Assembly (NCBI GenBank): GCA_050257395.1
Contig: JBLMWU010000276.1
Location: 1-64,000 of the forward strand
Reading direction: 5' to 3'
Source of the DNA: JAIRTY01 sp050257395
Lineage (GTDB): Bacteria > Actinomycetota > Actinomycetes > Streptosporangiales > Streptosporangiaceae
Length of the DNA stretch: 64,000 bases
Every line of letters begins with the position of its first letter. Position 1 is the stretch's first letter. This document shows, piece after piece, positions 50,263 through 57,927 of this stretch. The translations under genes and the position numbers were made by a program. Below the pieces are notes generated by a model. It ran no database searches. It saw only the letters and a list, made by a program, of their open reading frames with translations, and had not been told where the DNA came from.

Positions 50263-50772
50263 GCCGCGGCGGACGGCGAAGTTGTAGCAGCCGTAGCCGA
50301 CGTTGCGCAGGTGCACGACCATGACGTCCGGCCGGGCGAGCATGTCGCGGATCACCGTCACGGCGTGCCCGCCGTCGCTGGCCAGGACGCCGTCAGTGAT
50401 CTGCCCGTCCCGGCCGTAGCCGCGCACGACCTGCTGGCGGTGGCTCAGGGCGGCCGGGTACCGGTCCGGGGTGGGATAGCCGCCGCAGGGCTCGGCGTGG
50501 ATGAAGACCGGGCCGCGTTCGGCGTAGGCGCCGCTGGGGCCGGGCGGGCTGTAGGCGATGAGGAGCACCTGCTCGCCGGGGGCCGATTCGCGCAGGCAGC
50601 ACCGCAGCGGATTGCCGCCCTCGGTGTCGGCCGCCGCGGTCAGCCGGTTGCCGGCCTCGTCCACCCCGGCCGCCCTGATCTGCTGCAGCCGGGCCGGCGG
50701 GATCGGCTCGAAGACAAGCCGGTCACCGGCGGGGGCTGCGGTCGTGATCTGCTCAGAAGGTTGCGTGCTCAT
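50260..50772 (-). CDS. DUF1203 family protein
   Basis: A 170-residue protein. The family pattern is clear: FEPIPPARLQQIRAAGVDEAGNRL, GGNPLRCCLRESAPGEQVLLIAYSPP, GAYAERGPVFIHAEPCGGYP and a C-terminal VHLRNVGYGCYNFAVRR. Two adjacent cysteines (RCCLR) and a third in the HAEPCGG loop are conserved-looking. No function is established for the family. It is a single gene, convergent with the VOC pseudogene. Confidence 0.8.
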   Translation of the reverse strand: MSTQPSEQITTAAPAGDRLVFEPIPPARLQQIRAAGVDEAGNRLTAAADTEGGNPLRCCLRESAPGEQVLLIAYSPPGPSGAYAERGPVFIHAEPCGGYPTPDRYPAALSHRQQVVRGYGRDGQITDGVLASDGGHAVTVIRDMLARPDVMVVHLRNVGYGCYNFAVRRG

Positions 50773-50871
50773 ACCTGGCAGACGCCGGCGGCGGCCGGAA
50801 CGTGAGATGCGGCACCGGCACGGCTGAGCCGCCGGGCGGGGAACGGTACTCGCCCCGTCGCGGGCGGGCGG

Positions 50872-51255
50872 TCAGCCGAGCAGCGCGGCGCGGATGAGGT
50901 CCTGCAGTTCCGCGTCGGGGATGCTCGCGGCGTCCGCGGGGCTCAGCCTGATGGTCCCCTTCCCCGCGGCCAGACCCGGATGACGCGCGGAGAAACCACC
51001 GTCCCGGCCAGGCGACGCGTAGATCGACAGCCCGTGCTTCCAGGCGCCGACGTTCAGGCGGCGGCGCCCGATCCGGTAGGTCGGCATCCCGTACGACAGC
51101 GCCACGGTGGCGTCCGGGCAGGCCGCCATGACCAGCTGATGTACCCGGTCGAACAGCGGCCGGTGCCCGCTGTCCATCTCGTCGCGGTAGCGGCGCACAT
51201 CCTCATCCATGACGCCAGCCCCGCCACCGGTGCCTGGCCGCTCCTGCCCGCTCAT
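50872..51255 (-). CDS. DUF1801 (YdhG-like) family protein
   Basis: A 127-residue protein with the family core HRPLFDRVHQLVMAACPDATVALSYGMPTYRIGRRRLNVGAWKHGLSIY and a C-terminal KGTIRLSPADAASIPDAELQDLIRAAL. ATG 51255 has a G-rich ribosome site; GTG 51261 is an alternative. The family includes iron-related and uncharacterised proteins. Monocistronic; follows the SDR gene on the same strand by 79 bp. Confidence 0.8.
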   Translation of the reverse strand: MSGQERPGTGGGAGVMDEDVRRYRDEMDSGHRPLFDRVHQLVMAACPDATVALSYGMPTYRIGRRRLNVGAWKHGLSIYASPGRDGGFSARHPGLAAGKGTIRLSPADAASIPDAELQDLIRAALLG

Positions 51256-51333
51256 GGGCACCCCCCTCGTCCGGCGGTTCCACTGATGAGACGAGCCGCG
51301 CCGCCCGGACTCATCGCCCGGGCCGGCCGGTGA

Positions 51334-52218
51334 TCACGAGGCGGTCAGGTGGCGGCTGGCCGGCGCCCCGGCCAGCTGGTGCGAGTGCTCCCACAGCCGG
51401 GACGCGAGCCCGGGGTCGGCGGCCTGCTTGTTCCTGGGCTCCTCCGGCCTGAAGCGATGGAAGTAGACCCCGTTGACCGACTGCGGGTCCGGTGCCGTGG
51501 CCAGGCGGAGCAGGGGCGCGGCGCCCTGCTCGGGGGTGGACAGGACCACCCGGGTCAGCCCGGTGCGCATCGCCACGCCGGCCAGCGGGGCCAGCCTGGT
51601 GTCCCGCGCGACCTCGCTGATGACCATGCCGGGGTGGAAGGCCGACGCGGTCACGCTGGTCCCCTGCGCACGCCGGGCCAGTTCCCGGGTGAACAGGACG
51701 ATGGCGACCTTGGACGTCCCGTAGGCGGTCATGGCGCGGTACCGGCCGCCGGTGCGGGCCAGGTCGTCCAGGTCGATGCGCGCGCTGCGGTAGATGACGC
51801 TGGCGGTGCTGATCACCCGCGCGTCCGGCGCCGCGGCGAGCCGGTCCATCAGCAGCATGGTGAGCAGGAACGGGGCGAGGTAGTTGACCTGGAAGGTCGT
51901 CTCGTGGCCGTCCGCGGTGAGGACGTGCCGGGAGAAGATGCCGCCCGCGTTGTTGGCCAGCACGTCGATCCTCGGGTAGCGGGCCGCGAGCGTGCCCGCG
52001 AGCCGCCGCACGTCGCCGAGCCGGCTGAAATCCGCCACATGCGGCTCGGCGCCGATGGCCGCCGCGACCGCAGCCGTCTTCCGCGGCGACCTGCCCACCA
52101 CCGCGACGGTCGCGCCCAGGGCGCGGAAACGGCGGGCCGCCGCAGCGCCGATCCCCGCACTGGCCCCGGTGACCACCACAGTCATCCCCCGCAGATTCCG
52201 CGCGTCGTCCATCCGCAT
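51334..52218 (-). CDS. Short-chain dehydrogenase, retinol dehydrogenase-like
   Basis: A 294-residue SDR with a complete catalytic set: TGASAGIG (nucleotide site), NNAGG, VISTAS and the YxxxK motif in TAYGTSKVA. The AFHPGMVISEVARD segment and long C-terminus resemble the RDH11-14-like group of broad NADP-dependent oxidoreductases. Two starts are possible (ATG 52218 or 52212), neither with a strong ribosome site. A pair of 17-bp direct repeats just upstream is a likely regulatory site shared with a divergent short frame. Confidence 0.88.
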   Translation of the reverse strand: MRMDDARNLRGMTVVVTGASAGIGAAAARRFRALGATVAVVGRSPRKTAAVAAAIGAEPHVADFSRLGDVRRLAGTLAARYPRIDVLANNAGGIFSRHVLTADGHETTFQVNYLAPFLLTMLLMDRLAAAPDARVISTASVIYRSARIDLDDLARTGGRYRAMTAYGTSKVAIVLFTRELARRAQGTSVTASAFHPGMVISEVARDTRLAPLAGVAMRTGLTRVVLSTPEQGAAPLLRLATAPDPQSVNGVYFHRFRPEEPRNKQAADPGLASRLWEHSHQLAGAPASRHLTAS

Positions 52219-52219
52219 A

Positions 52220-52258
52220 CGGTAATGCCGATTCCGTTATCCGGTAATGGTGATTCCG
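52220..52258. promoter_or_regulatory. Tandem 17-bp direct repeats in the SDR promoter
   Basis: CGGTAATGCCGATTCCG (52220-52236) and CGGTAATGGTGATTCCG (52242-52258) differ at two positions and are spaced exactly 22 bp, about two helical turns. They lie immediately upstream of the SDR start on the minus strand. Confidence 0.55.
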
Positions 52259-52283
52259 GCCGAACCGGCCGTAGCCTCGGCGC

Positions 52284-52409
52284 GTGGTGAGGGAATTCCG
52301 CGGCCAGCCGGAAAAGACGTGGCTGGACAGGCTCGGCATCACCCTGATACCGGCCATCGACCGGCGGCTGATCCCCCTGACCCGCGGCCGGCTGCAGCTT
52401 CATCGCTAG
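52284..52409 (+). CDS. Short frame of 41 codons, possible gene remnant
   Basis: GTG 52284 to TAG 52409 encodes VVREFRGQPEKTWLDRLGITLIPAIDRRLIPLTRGRLQLHR. The composition is protein-like. The DRRLIPLTRGRLQL segment recalls the N-terminus of deazaflavin-dependent nitroreductase-type proteins just before their GR(R/K)SG motif, but that motif and everything after it are missing. It is divergent from the SDR gene across the direct repeats. It may be a truncated relic or a small real gene; weakly supported. Confidence 0.3.
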   Translation: MVREFRGQPEKTWLDRLGITLIPAIDRRLIPLTRGRLQLHR

Positions 52410-52486
52410 CGCACCTGCCGGCTAGCAGCCGCTCTGCGCGGCCAGTCAAGGGCGCGGCCGCGCATCTCCAGCCGTTCCGGGACGCC

Positions 52487-53107
52487 CTAGGGGGCGGTGG
52501 CCCTGACGCTTACCTTCGCCCTGCGGCCGCCGCCGTGCTGGTTCACTGTGGCGTCGGTGAAGCCGTGCGCGCGGCAGCGGTCCGCGAACGCGCTGGCCTG
52601 CTCGGGGGTCCAGCCGTGGCTGGCCAGGCCCCTGGCGCCCGGCCGGCTCAGCCGTTCGATGGCCACCAGCCGGCCGCCGGGCCTCAGCACCCGCCGGGCC
52701 TCTTGCAGGGCGGCGTCCAGGTCGGCCCAGTGGTGCACGGAAGCGATGGACCAGGCGACCGACACCGACGAGCCGGGCAGCGGCAGGGCCTCCGCGCTGC
52801 CCTCGGCGTAGCGCACCCCGTTGGCCGAGCGCCGGGACAGGAGGCGGGCGAACCGCAGCATCACAGGTGCGGGGTCGATCCCGACCACCGACGCACCGAG
52901 CCTGGCTGCCCGGCGGGCGGCGGTGCCCGGCCCGCATCCGATGTCAGCCACCACGTCGCCGGCAGCAAGCTGGCTGACGCGCTCGGCCAGGCGGGCGTTG
53001 GCTTTCCCGCCCAGCACCATGCTGGCAGCGGCGAGGTATGCGGCCGGCCCAGCGAAACCCGGGTAGTGGGCGTGGTGATTGGGGACAGCGGACTGGCTGG
53101 TCGTCAT
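52487..53107 (-). CDS. Class I SAM-dependent methyltransferase (UbiE-like)
   Basis: A 206-residue enzyme. Motif I is VADIGCGPGTAARRAARLGASVVGIDPAPVML, followed by AEGSAEALPLPGSSVSVAWSIASVHHWADLDAALQEARRVLRPGGRLVAIE. It shares a 57-bp promoter gap with a divergent MerR regulator, so it is probably that regulator's target. Length is short and there is no C-terminal substrate domain, so the substrate is probably small. Confidence 0.87.
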   Translation of the reverse strand: MTTSQSAVPNHHAHYPGFAGPAAYLAAASMVLGGKANARLAERVSQLAAGDVVADIGCGPGTAARRAARLGASVVGIDPAPVMLRFARLLSRRSANGVRYAEGSAEALPLPGSSVSVAWSIASVHHWADLDAALQEARRVLRPGGRLVAIERLSRPGARGLASHGWTPEQASAFADRCRAHGFTDATVNQHGGGRRAKVSVRATAP

Positions 53108-53115
53108 GCCCAGAC

Positions 53116-53145
53116 CTTGACAGTTGAACCCGGCTTCAAGTCAAG
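53116..53145. promoter_or_regulatory. Dyad between the methyltransferase and MerR genes, likely MerR operator
   Basis: The core TTGAA-CCCGGC-TTCAA is a perfect dyad, extended by CTTGAC on the left and GTCAAG on the right with a 2-nt offset. A TTGACA -35-like box (53117-53122, plus strand) lies inside it, the usual placement for MerR-type activation from within the promoter. Confidence 0.55.
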
Positions 53146-53164
53146 TGGCCCCGTGCCCGGACTG

Positions 53165-53545
53165 ATGACGATCGGCGAGATGGCCCGGCGTGCCCACGTC
53201 GCCACCTCCACCATCCGCTACTACGAGCGGCGCGGCCTGCTGAGCGCCGATGCGCGGCAGTCAGGCCAGCGCCGGTACCGGGCCGGAACGCTCCGCCGCC
53301 TCGTTTTCATCGGCATGATGCAGGACATAGGCCTGACCCTCGACGAGGTCCACGGGATCCTGAATGCTGCCACGGCGGCCGAGTGGAAGCCGATCGCCAG
53401 CCAGCGCCTGGTGGCCCTCGACGACCAGATCGCTGCGCTACAGCACGCCCGCGGGCTGCTCGCCGCCACGCTGTGGTGCAAGTACGACCACCCGGCGACC
53501 GACTGCCAGGTCATGGGTGCCGAGATCGACCGCCGGCTCGGCTAG
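53165..53545 (+). CDS. MerR-family regulator
   Basis: A 126-residue regulator. MTIGEMARRAHVATSTIRYYERRGLLSADARQSGQRRYRAGTLRRLVFIGMMQDIGLTLDEVHGIL is the MerR winged helix and its wing. A dimerisation coil follows, then a tail with two cysteines (LWCKYDHPATDCQVMG) that could sense a metal or oxidant. ATG 53165 is chosen; GTG 53153 would add four residues. It is divergent from a methyltransferase gene with an operator-like dyad between. Confidence 0.88.
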   Translation: MTIGEMARRAHVATSTIRYYERRGLLSADARQSGQRRYRAGTLRRLVFIGMMQDIGLTLDEVHGILNAATAAEWKPIASQRLVALDDQIAALQHARGLLAATLWCKYDHPATDCQVMGAEIDRRLG

Positions 53546-53576
53546 GGAGTCTCCGGCAGTTGCCTGGGGAGAGCGT

Positions 53577-53852
53577 TCATTCCGGCACGGCATGCTTAGC
53601 GGGCTGACGCAGCAGCATCGCGGAGGCGGCGCCCCAAAGGCTGATCGCCGCCAGCCAGATGATCATCCGAAGCCATCCCGGCTCGCCCGTGGCCGGTAGC
53701 GAGATTGCCTGTCTGGCCAATGGCGAATACGCATACCACCCGACTTCCGTTGCCAGACTGGTGAGGTAGCCAGCCACGATCGCCAGCGCAAGCCCGAGGG
53801 CGATGATTACCACGATCCGCTGAGCCAGGTTCAGCCGGTCATTCCAGCGCAT
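53577..53852 (-). CDS. Small two-helix membrane protein
   Basis: A 91-residue protein starting MRWNDRLNLAQRIVVIIALGLALAIVAGYLTSL (helix 1) with a second helix GWLRMIIWLAAISLWGAASAMLLRQ. The segment between (GWYAYSPLARQAISLPATGEPG) is probably outside. Not assigned to a named family. ATG 53852 is chosen over a longer frame from 53930 because it gives a normal N-terminus and has AGGG about 8 nt upstream. Confidence 0.6.
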   Translation of the reverse strand: MRWNDRLNLAQRIVVIIALGLALAIVAGYLTSLATEVGWYAYSPLARQAISLPATGEPGWLRMIIWLAAISLWGAASAMLLRQPAKHAVPE

Positions 53853-53955
53853 GCGCCAACCCTGGCAGCACGCAGCCGGCACCGCACCCAAACCGCGCAT
53901 AAGGCTGACTGCCTTCCGGCGCCTCAGCACGGCCGCCGGGCAGGCAGACCCGGAA

Positions 53956-54162
53956 TCAGCTCTCCTCGTACTTGAACGAGAGCTGCAGCTTGGTGCGGTA
54001 GGTGATCGCCCCGCCTTCCTCCAGGTGAATGTCCTGCTTGACGACTTCAGCCACCCGGAGATCGCGGATCGTCCCGGCGGCAGCCCTGATCGCCTCCGCT
54101 GCCGCGTCTTCCCACGATGTGCTGCTCGTCCCGATAACCTCGGTCACCCTGTACACGCTCAC
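53956..54162 (-). CDS. Dodecin (flavin-binding/storage protein)
   Basis: A 68-residue protein, the normal dodecin length. It reads VSVYRVTEVIGTSSTSWEDAAAEAIRAAAGTIRDLRVAEVVKQDIHLEEGGAITYRTKLQLSFKYEE, with the YRVTEViGtS...W flavin-stacking pattern and the YRTKLQLSFKY final strand. Dodecins form 12-subunit shells that sequester FMN, FAD or lumichrome. GTG 54162 follows AAGGAGA by about 5 nt, which fixes a start inside a longer shadow frame. Monocistronic. Confidence 0.9.
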   Translation of the reverse strand: MSVYRVTEVIGTSSTSWEDAAAEAIRAAAGTIRDLRVAEVVKQDIHLEEGGAITYRTKLQLSFKYEES

Positions 54163-54413
54163 GACTGTCTCCTTCGAGAACTGCCAGCCCGGGCGGTGCC
54201 AGGACCGGCGGTCCGCATCCGGACCCGGGCTGGTCCCGGGCGGGGAGATTCGTCTTGTGCCCCAGGCCTGAGCCTGGCACTGCTCTCGGTCAGCGTCCAG
54301 GACCGCTGCGCTGCGCCCTGGAACTGTGGGAGACAGGATTGGAGTGGTTTGACCAGGCGCTACCTGGAAAGACGCGGTTATAGACCTGGCCACCGCTGAG
54401 GACGGGAAGAGCC

Positions 54414-54692
54414 ATGGAAGCTGACCACGAAGCGCCGTATGTGGACGCGCTGAGCCTGACAGATACCGACCTGCACGTTTACGAGGCCATCGCCGGCCTG
54501 GAGCAGGCCGGCCAGCCGCCGACCAGCGAGGAGATCAACGCGGCATGCGGGCTCGATGACGAGACCGTCACCCGGACGCTGCACAAGCTGCTCGATCGGG
54601 GCGTCGTGACCGCCGCTGACCGTGGCGGCGAGCCGGCCCTCGCACTGGCCCGGCATGACTGGAGCGTGGAGTCCGGCACTTCTGCCCGCTGA
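54414..54692 (+). CDS. Small winged-helix-like protein
   Basis: A 92-residue protein. LSLTDTDLHVYEAIAGLEQAGQPPTSEEINAACGLDDETVTRTLHKLLDRGVVTAADRGGEPALALARHDWSV has the helix-turn-helix-wing order of a small MarR/DtxR-like DNA-binding domain, without a separate effector domain. ATG 54414 follows GGGAAGAG. It may be a stand-alone regulator or a protein-protein adaptor. A strong terminator follows. Confidence 0.6.
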   Translation: MEADHEAPYVDALSLTDTDLHVYEAIAGLEQAGQPPTSEEINAACGLDDETVTRTLHKLLDRGVVTAADRGGEPALALARHDWSVESGTSAR

Positions 54693-54771
54693 CCCGCCTC
54701 CCCCTGAGCCGCGTGCTGCGGCGCTGAGCTACGTCGGCCGGCCGGGCCGGCGTGACCGCGCCCGGGCATGC

Positions 54772-54810
54772 GCGGCCCGGCCCGGATCGGGCAATCCCGG
54801 GCCGGGCCGC
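54772..54810. terminator. Bidirectional terminator, 14-bp perfect stem
   Basis: GCGGCCCGGCCCGG (54772-54785) and its exact inverted copy (54797-54810) surround an 11-nt loop between the convergent winged-helix and carboxymuconolactone-decarboxylase genes. Confidence 0.75.
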
Positions 54811-54824
54811 GATTCGCGTGCCGG

Positions 54825-55310
54825 TCAGCTCGTCAGGCTGGCGAACATGCCAGGCTCGTAGGAACCGCCCTTCTGGTGCACGATCACGCCGAGCCGGTTG
54901 GCGGCGTTGATCATGGCGACCAGGGCGACCAGCGCGGCGATCTGGTCGTCGTCGTAGTGCTTGCGCACCTGAGCCCAGGTCTCGTCGGAGACGCCGTGGT
55001 GGGCGTCCGCGAGCCGGGTGCCCTCCTCGGCGAGCGCCAGCGCGGCCCGCTCGGCCTCGGTGAACACGGTGGCCTCCCGCCAGGCGGCGACCAGGCTGAT
55101 CCGGACCGCGGTTTCACCGGCGGCGGCTGCCTCCTTGGTGTGGAGGTCGACGCACCAGCCGCAGCCGTTGATCTGGCTGGCGCGCAGCCCGGCCAGCTCC
55201 TGCGTGGACCTTGGCAGCGGCGACTGCGCGATCACCATGCTGGCGCTGGCGAACCGCTTGCTGAACTTCGCGCCGATCTCGTTGTCGAACATGCTGAACC
55301 GGGGTTCCAT
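54825..55310 (-). CDS. Carboxymuconolactone decarboxylase/AhpD-like protein
   Basis: A 161-residue all-helical protein. The peroxidase-type motif Cys50-Gly-Trp-Cys53-x3-His57 (INGCGWCVDLHTKEA) is intact, so it should act as an alkylhydroperoxidase-like thiol enzyme. It is divergent from an ECF41 sigma factor gene; genes of this type are the standard partners of ECF41 sigma factors. ATG 55310 follows GAGGA. Confidence 0.88.
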   Translation of the reverse strand: MEPRFSMFDNEIGAKFSKRFASASMVIAQSPLPRSTQELAGLRASQINGCGWCVDLHTKEAAAAGETAVRISLVAAWREATVFTEAERAALALAEEGTRLADAHHGVSDETWAQVRKHYDDDQIAALVALVAMINAANRLGVIVHQKGGSYEPGMFASLTS

Positions 55311-55430
55311 GCTTCGTCCTCACCGTGCTGTTGCGTTCTGGACTGGACGACCATGAGATGCCGGTGACCCGGTTCCTGTGACAACCCCGGCGTCACGTCA
55401 CCCGGCAGCGAGCGCTGGTTGCCGTCCCGG

Positions 55431-55457
55431 CGTCACAAAACGGCGAGGACCGGTGTC
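55431..55457 (+). promoter_or_regulatory. Possible ECF41-type promoter
   Basis: CGTCACA (55431-55437), 16 nt, then TGTC (55454-55457) is one base away in each box from the reported ECF41 pattern TGTCACA...CGTC. It is 40 bp before the sigma gene start, consistent with autoregulation. Confidence 0.35.
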
Positions 55458-55496
55458 TGGTGGGTAAGGAAGCCGAGAGTGAGGAGGAACCCGCCC

Positions 55497-56438
55497 ATGG
55501 CCGGCGAGTCACGGACCACGCCCGGGGACCGCGGCGGGAGCATGAGCCGCGACGGCCGCCCGGACCCCGCCACCGAGGCGTTCCTCGCCCACCGCAACCT
55601 GCTGTTCACCGTCGCCTACGAGATGCTCGGCTCGGCCGCCGACGCCGAAGACGTCCTGCAGGAGACCTGGCTGCGGTGGGCGGGCGTCGACCTCGGCGCC
55701 GTGCACAACCAGCGGGCATACCTGGTCCGGATCACCACCCGCCAGGCGCTGAGCCGGCTGCGCACGCTCGGCCGCCGCAAGGAGTCCTACGTCGGCCCCT
55801 GGCTGCCGGAGCCGCTGCTCACCGCGCCCGACGTGGCCGAGGACGTCGAACTGGCCGACAGCGTCTCGATGGCGATGCTGCTGGTGCTGGAGACCCTCAC
55901 GCCGACCGAGCGGGCGGTGTTCGTGCTGCGCGAGGTGTTCGACCTGGCCTACGACGAGATCGCCGGAGCCGTCGGCAAGAGCCAGGCCGCGGTCCGCCAG
56001 ATCGCCCACCGGGCGCGGGACCACGTCGCCGCGCGCCGGCCGCGCGGGCTGGTTTCCGCGGCCGAGACCCGGGATGCGCTCGAGGCGTTCCAGCGGGCGA
56101 CCGAAACAGGTGATCTGCAGGGCCTGCTGGACATGCTCGCGCCGGACGTCGTCTTCCTGGGCGACGGAGGCGGTGTCGTGCAGGCCGTGACGGTACCCGT
56201 CGTGGGGGCCGGCAAGGTGGCCCGGCTGCTGGCCGCCGCGCTGGGCAGGCTCGCCGGCGTGGCATCGCTGCAGCCGGCGCAGGTCAACGGCTACCCGGCG
56301 CTGATCATCCGCTTCAGCAGCGAGGTGGACACCGTCCTGGCGGTACGCATCGACGACGGCCTGATCACCGGGCTGTACGCGGTGCGCAATCCGGAGAAGC
56401 TGTCGCACATGGCGCAGGAGACCACGCTGCGCCGCTGA
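55497..56438 (+). CDS. ECF41-family RNA polymerase sigma factor with SnoaL-like C-terminal domain
   Basis: A 313-residue sigma factor. Region 2 is AFLAHRNLLFTVAYEMLGSAADAEDVLQETWLRW, region 4 is LTPTERAVFVLREVFDLAYDEIAGAVGKSQAAVRQIAHRARDHV. The last 110 residues form a SnoaL-like domain that replaces a separate anti-sigma factor in this family. ATG 55497 follows GAGGAGG by 9 nt. It is divergent from an AhpD-like gene, the conserved ECF41 context. The signal is unknown but probably oxidative or envelope-related. Confidence 0.92.
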   Translation: MAGESRTTPGDRGGSMSRDGRPDPATEAFLAHRNLLFTVAYEMLGSAADAEDVLQETWLRWAGVDLGAVHNQRAYLVRITTRQALSRLRTLGRRKESYVGPWLPEPLLTAPDVAEDVELADSVSMAMLLVLETLTPTERAVFVLREVFDLAYDEIAGAVGKSQAAVRQIAHRARDHVAARRPRGLVSAAETRDALEAFQRATETGDLQGLLDMLAPDVVFLGDGGGVVQAVTVPVVGAGKVARLLAAALGRLAGVASLQPAQVNGYPALIIRFSSEVDTVLAVRIDDGLITGLYAVRNPEKLSHMAQETTLRR

Positions 56439-56529
56439 GACACCACCAGCAGGCGGCCGCCGGGAAGCCAGCCCAGTCCGGCAGGCGGCTGCGGGCCGGT
56501 CGCCTCGGTACGAGACCTATCCTCGGCAC

Positions 56530-57126
56530 ATGGGGATCGAGGTGCTGCCGGCCACCGGGCGATGGGATGACTTCGCGTCGTTCATGGTGCCGCGCAAGCC
56601 GGGCGGCCGCGGATGTGTGTGCATGTCCTACCGCAATGCCAGCCTTGACATGCCCGGCCGTATCGCGTACATGCACGCGCTGTGCGAGAGCGAACCAGGC
56701 CCCGGCGTCCTGGCCTACGTCGATGGCCAGGTCGCCGGCTGGTGTTCGGTCGCACCCAAGTCCACCCACCGCGCCCTGGTCAACTCACGCACAATCCCGC
56801 ATGTCCACGACGAGGGCGCGTGGTCGGTGGTCTGCTTCGTGGTGCGGCCCAGGTTCCGGCGGCGCGGGCTTATGCATCATCTGCTGGACGGCGCGGTCGG
56901 GCACGCGCACGCGATGGGCGCGACCGTGCTGGAAGGCTACCCGGTCGACGCTGGCGGCGAGCGCATCGACCAGACCAGCGGCTATGTCGGCACCGTCCGG
57001 CTCTTCGAAGCACACGGATTCACGCGCGTCTGCCCGGGCACCGGCCGGCGCGGCGGCAAGCCCCGCTGGCTCGTCCGCCGCGAACTCCCGCACCCTGCCC
57101 CGGCCGGCCGGCCGGTCAGCAGGTGA
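56530..57126 (+). CDS. GNAT-family acetyltransferase
   Basis: A 198-residue N-acetyltransferase. The acetyl-CoA loop is VRPRFRRRGLMHHLLDGAVGHAHAMGATVLEGYPVD, with the R/Q-x-x-G-x-G/A pattern partly kept (RRRGL). A short N-terminal Cys-rich strand (GRGCVCMSYR) is unusual. TATCCT (56518-56523) ends 6 nt before ATG 56530 and there is no ribosome site, so the message is probably leaderless. Its end overlaps the convergent lipoprotein gene by 11 bp. Confidence 0.82.
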   Translation: MGIEVLPATGRWDDFASFMVPRKPGGRGCVCMSYRNASLDMPGRIAYMHALCESEPGPGVLAYVDGQVAGWCSVAPKSTHRALVNSRTIPHVHDEGAWSVVCFVVRPRFRRRGLMHHLLDGAVGHAHAMGATVLEGYPVDAGGERIDQTSGYVGTVRLFEAHGFTRVCPGTGRRGGKPRWLVRRELPHPAPAGRPVSR

Positions 57127-57679
57127 CGTCCACGGTGACCGTGGTCCCGGGCGAGTCGGACTCAGGTGTCGTTTTTCCCTGCGCATGCGCGGTCTTCTTG
57201 CCGTTGGACAGGGCGAACGAGGCGTTGTCCACGAAGTAGGTCTTGCCGCCGAGTGACAGCTGGATGGTGCCCCGGCCCGAGGCCTGGTTGTTGACCGACA
57301 CGACATCCACGGGCCGCCCCTTGTACTTGCCCCTCTCCGTGATCACGCCATCTGTCACGGACCAGCGGTCGCCCAGCACATTGCACTTTCCGCCGGCGAA
57401 GTCCTTGGTGACCGGCCCGACCTGAACGTGGACTCTGGCTGTCCCGTCGCAGACCACCAGGATCACGCCTGGTTCGGTGCCGGTCAGGCCGCCGGTGCAG
57501 GCTGCCGCACCGGTGGTGGGGCTGGCATTGCCCCCGCCCGTGGCCGCGCTGCCCGTGGCGGCGCCGCCCGTGCCACCCGTGCCGGCTCCCGGGGGCTGGG
57601 CGGCGCCGCCGCAGCCGGCGGCCAGCAACCCGGCCCCGATGACCAGCAGAGCGTCCCCGATGACACTGGGCTTGCGCAC
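57116..57679 (-). CDS. Secreted lipoprotein of unknown function
   Basis: A 187-residue protein. A signal peptide ends in the lipobox LAAGC with Cys23. A Gly/Thr/Ala-rich linker of about 35 residues follows. The folded part, from about residue 60, reads ACTGGLTGTEPGVILVVCDGTARVHVQVGPVTKDFAGGKCNVLGDRWSVTDG ... IQLSLGGKTYFVDNASFALSNGKKTAHAQGKT ... VTVDVTC. It has four cysteines that may form two disulfides. No family assigned. It overlaps the convergent GNAT gene by 11 bp. Confidence 0.78.
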   Translation of the reverse strand: MRKPSVIGDALLVIGAGLLAAGCGGAAQPPGAGTGGTGGAATGSAATGGGNASPTTGAAACTGGLTGTEPGVILVVCDGTARVHVQVGPVTKDFAGGKCNVLGDRWSVTDGVITERGKYKGRPVDVVSVNNQASGRGTIQLSLGGKTYFVDNASFALSNGKKTAHAQGKTTPESDSPGTTVTVDVTC

Positions 57680-57927
57680 CGTCGATCCTCCATTCCCCGG
57701 CCATCCCGCGTGGCCGGCTCGATTGCCAGGCCGGTATGGCGAGTGGCCCGTTCATCCTGCGCGGGAGCATTCAGAGTTCGTTCACAGCCGTGCCCGGCGA
57801 TCCTGGCCGCGTGTGAACGGTCAGGCACCGGCGCGGACAACGGTCCGGGATTTGCCGCCCGGCCAGGCCGGCCTGGCCGGCTCAGGATCCGCCTAAAGTG
57901 CCCCGGCGGGCGGGCTAGGATCGCAAG

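Noticed and set aside
55377..55383. TGTCACA on the minus strand as the ECF41 -35 box of the AhpD-like gene
   Set aside because: The nearest CGTC on that strand is 27 nt away, too far for the roughly 16-nt spacing expected.
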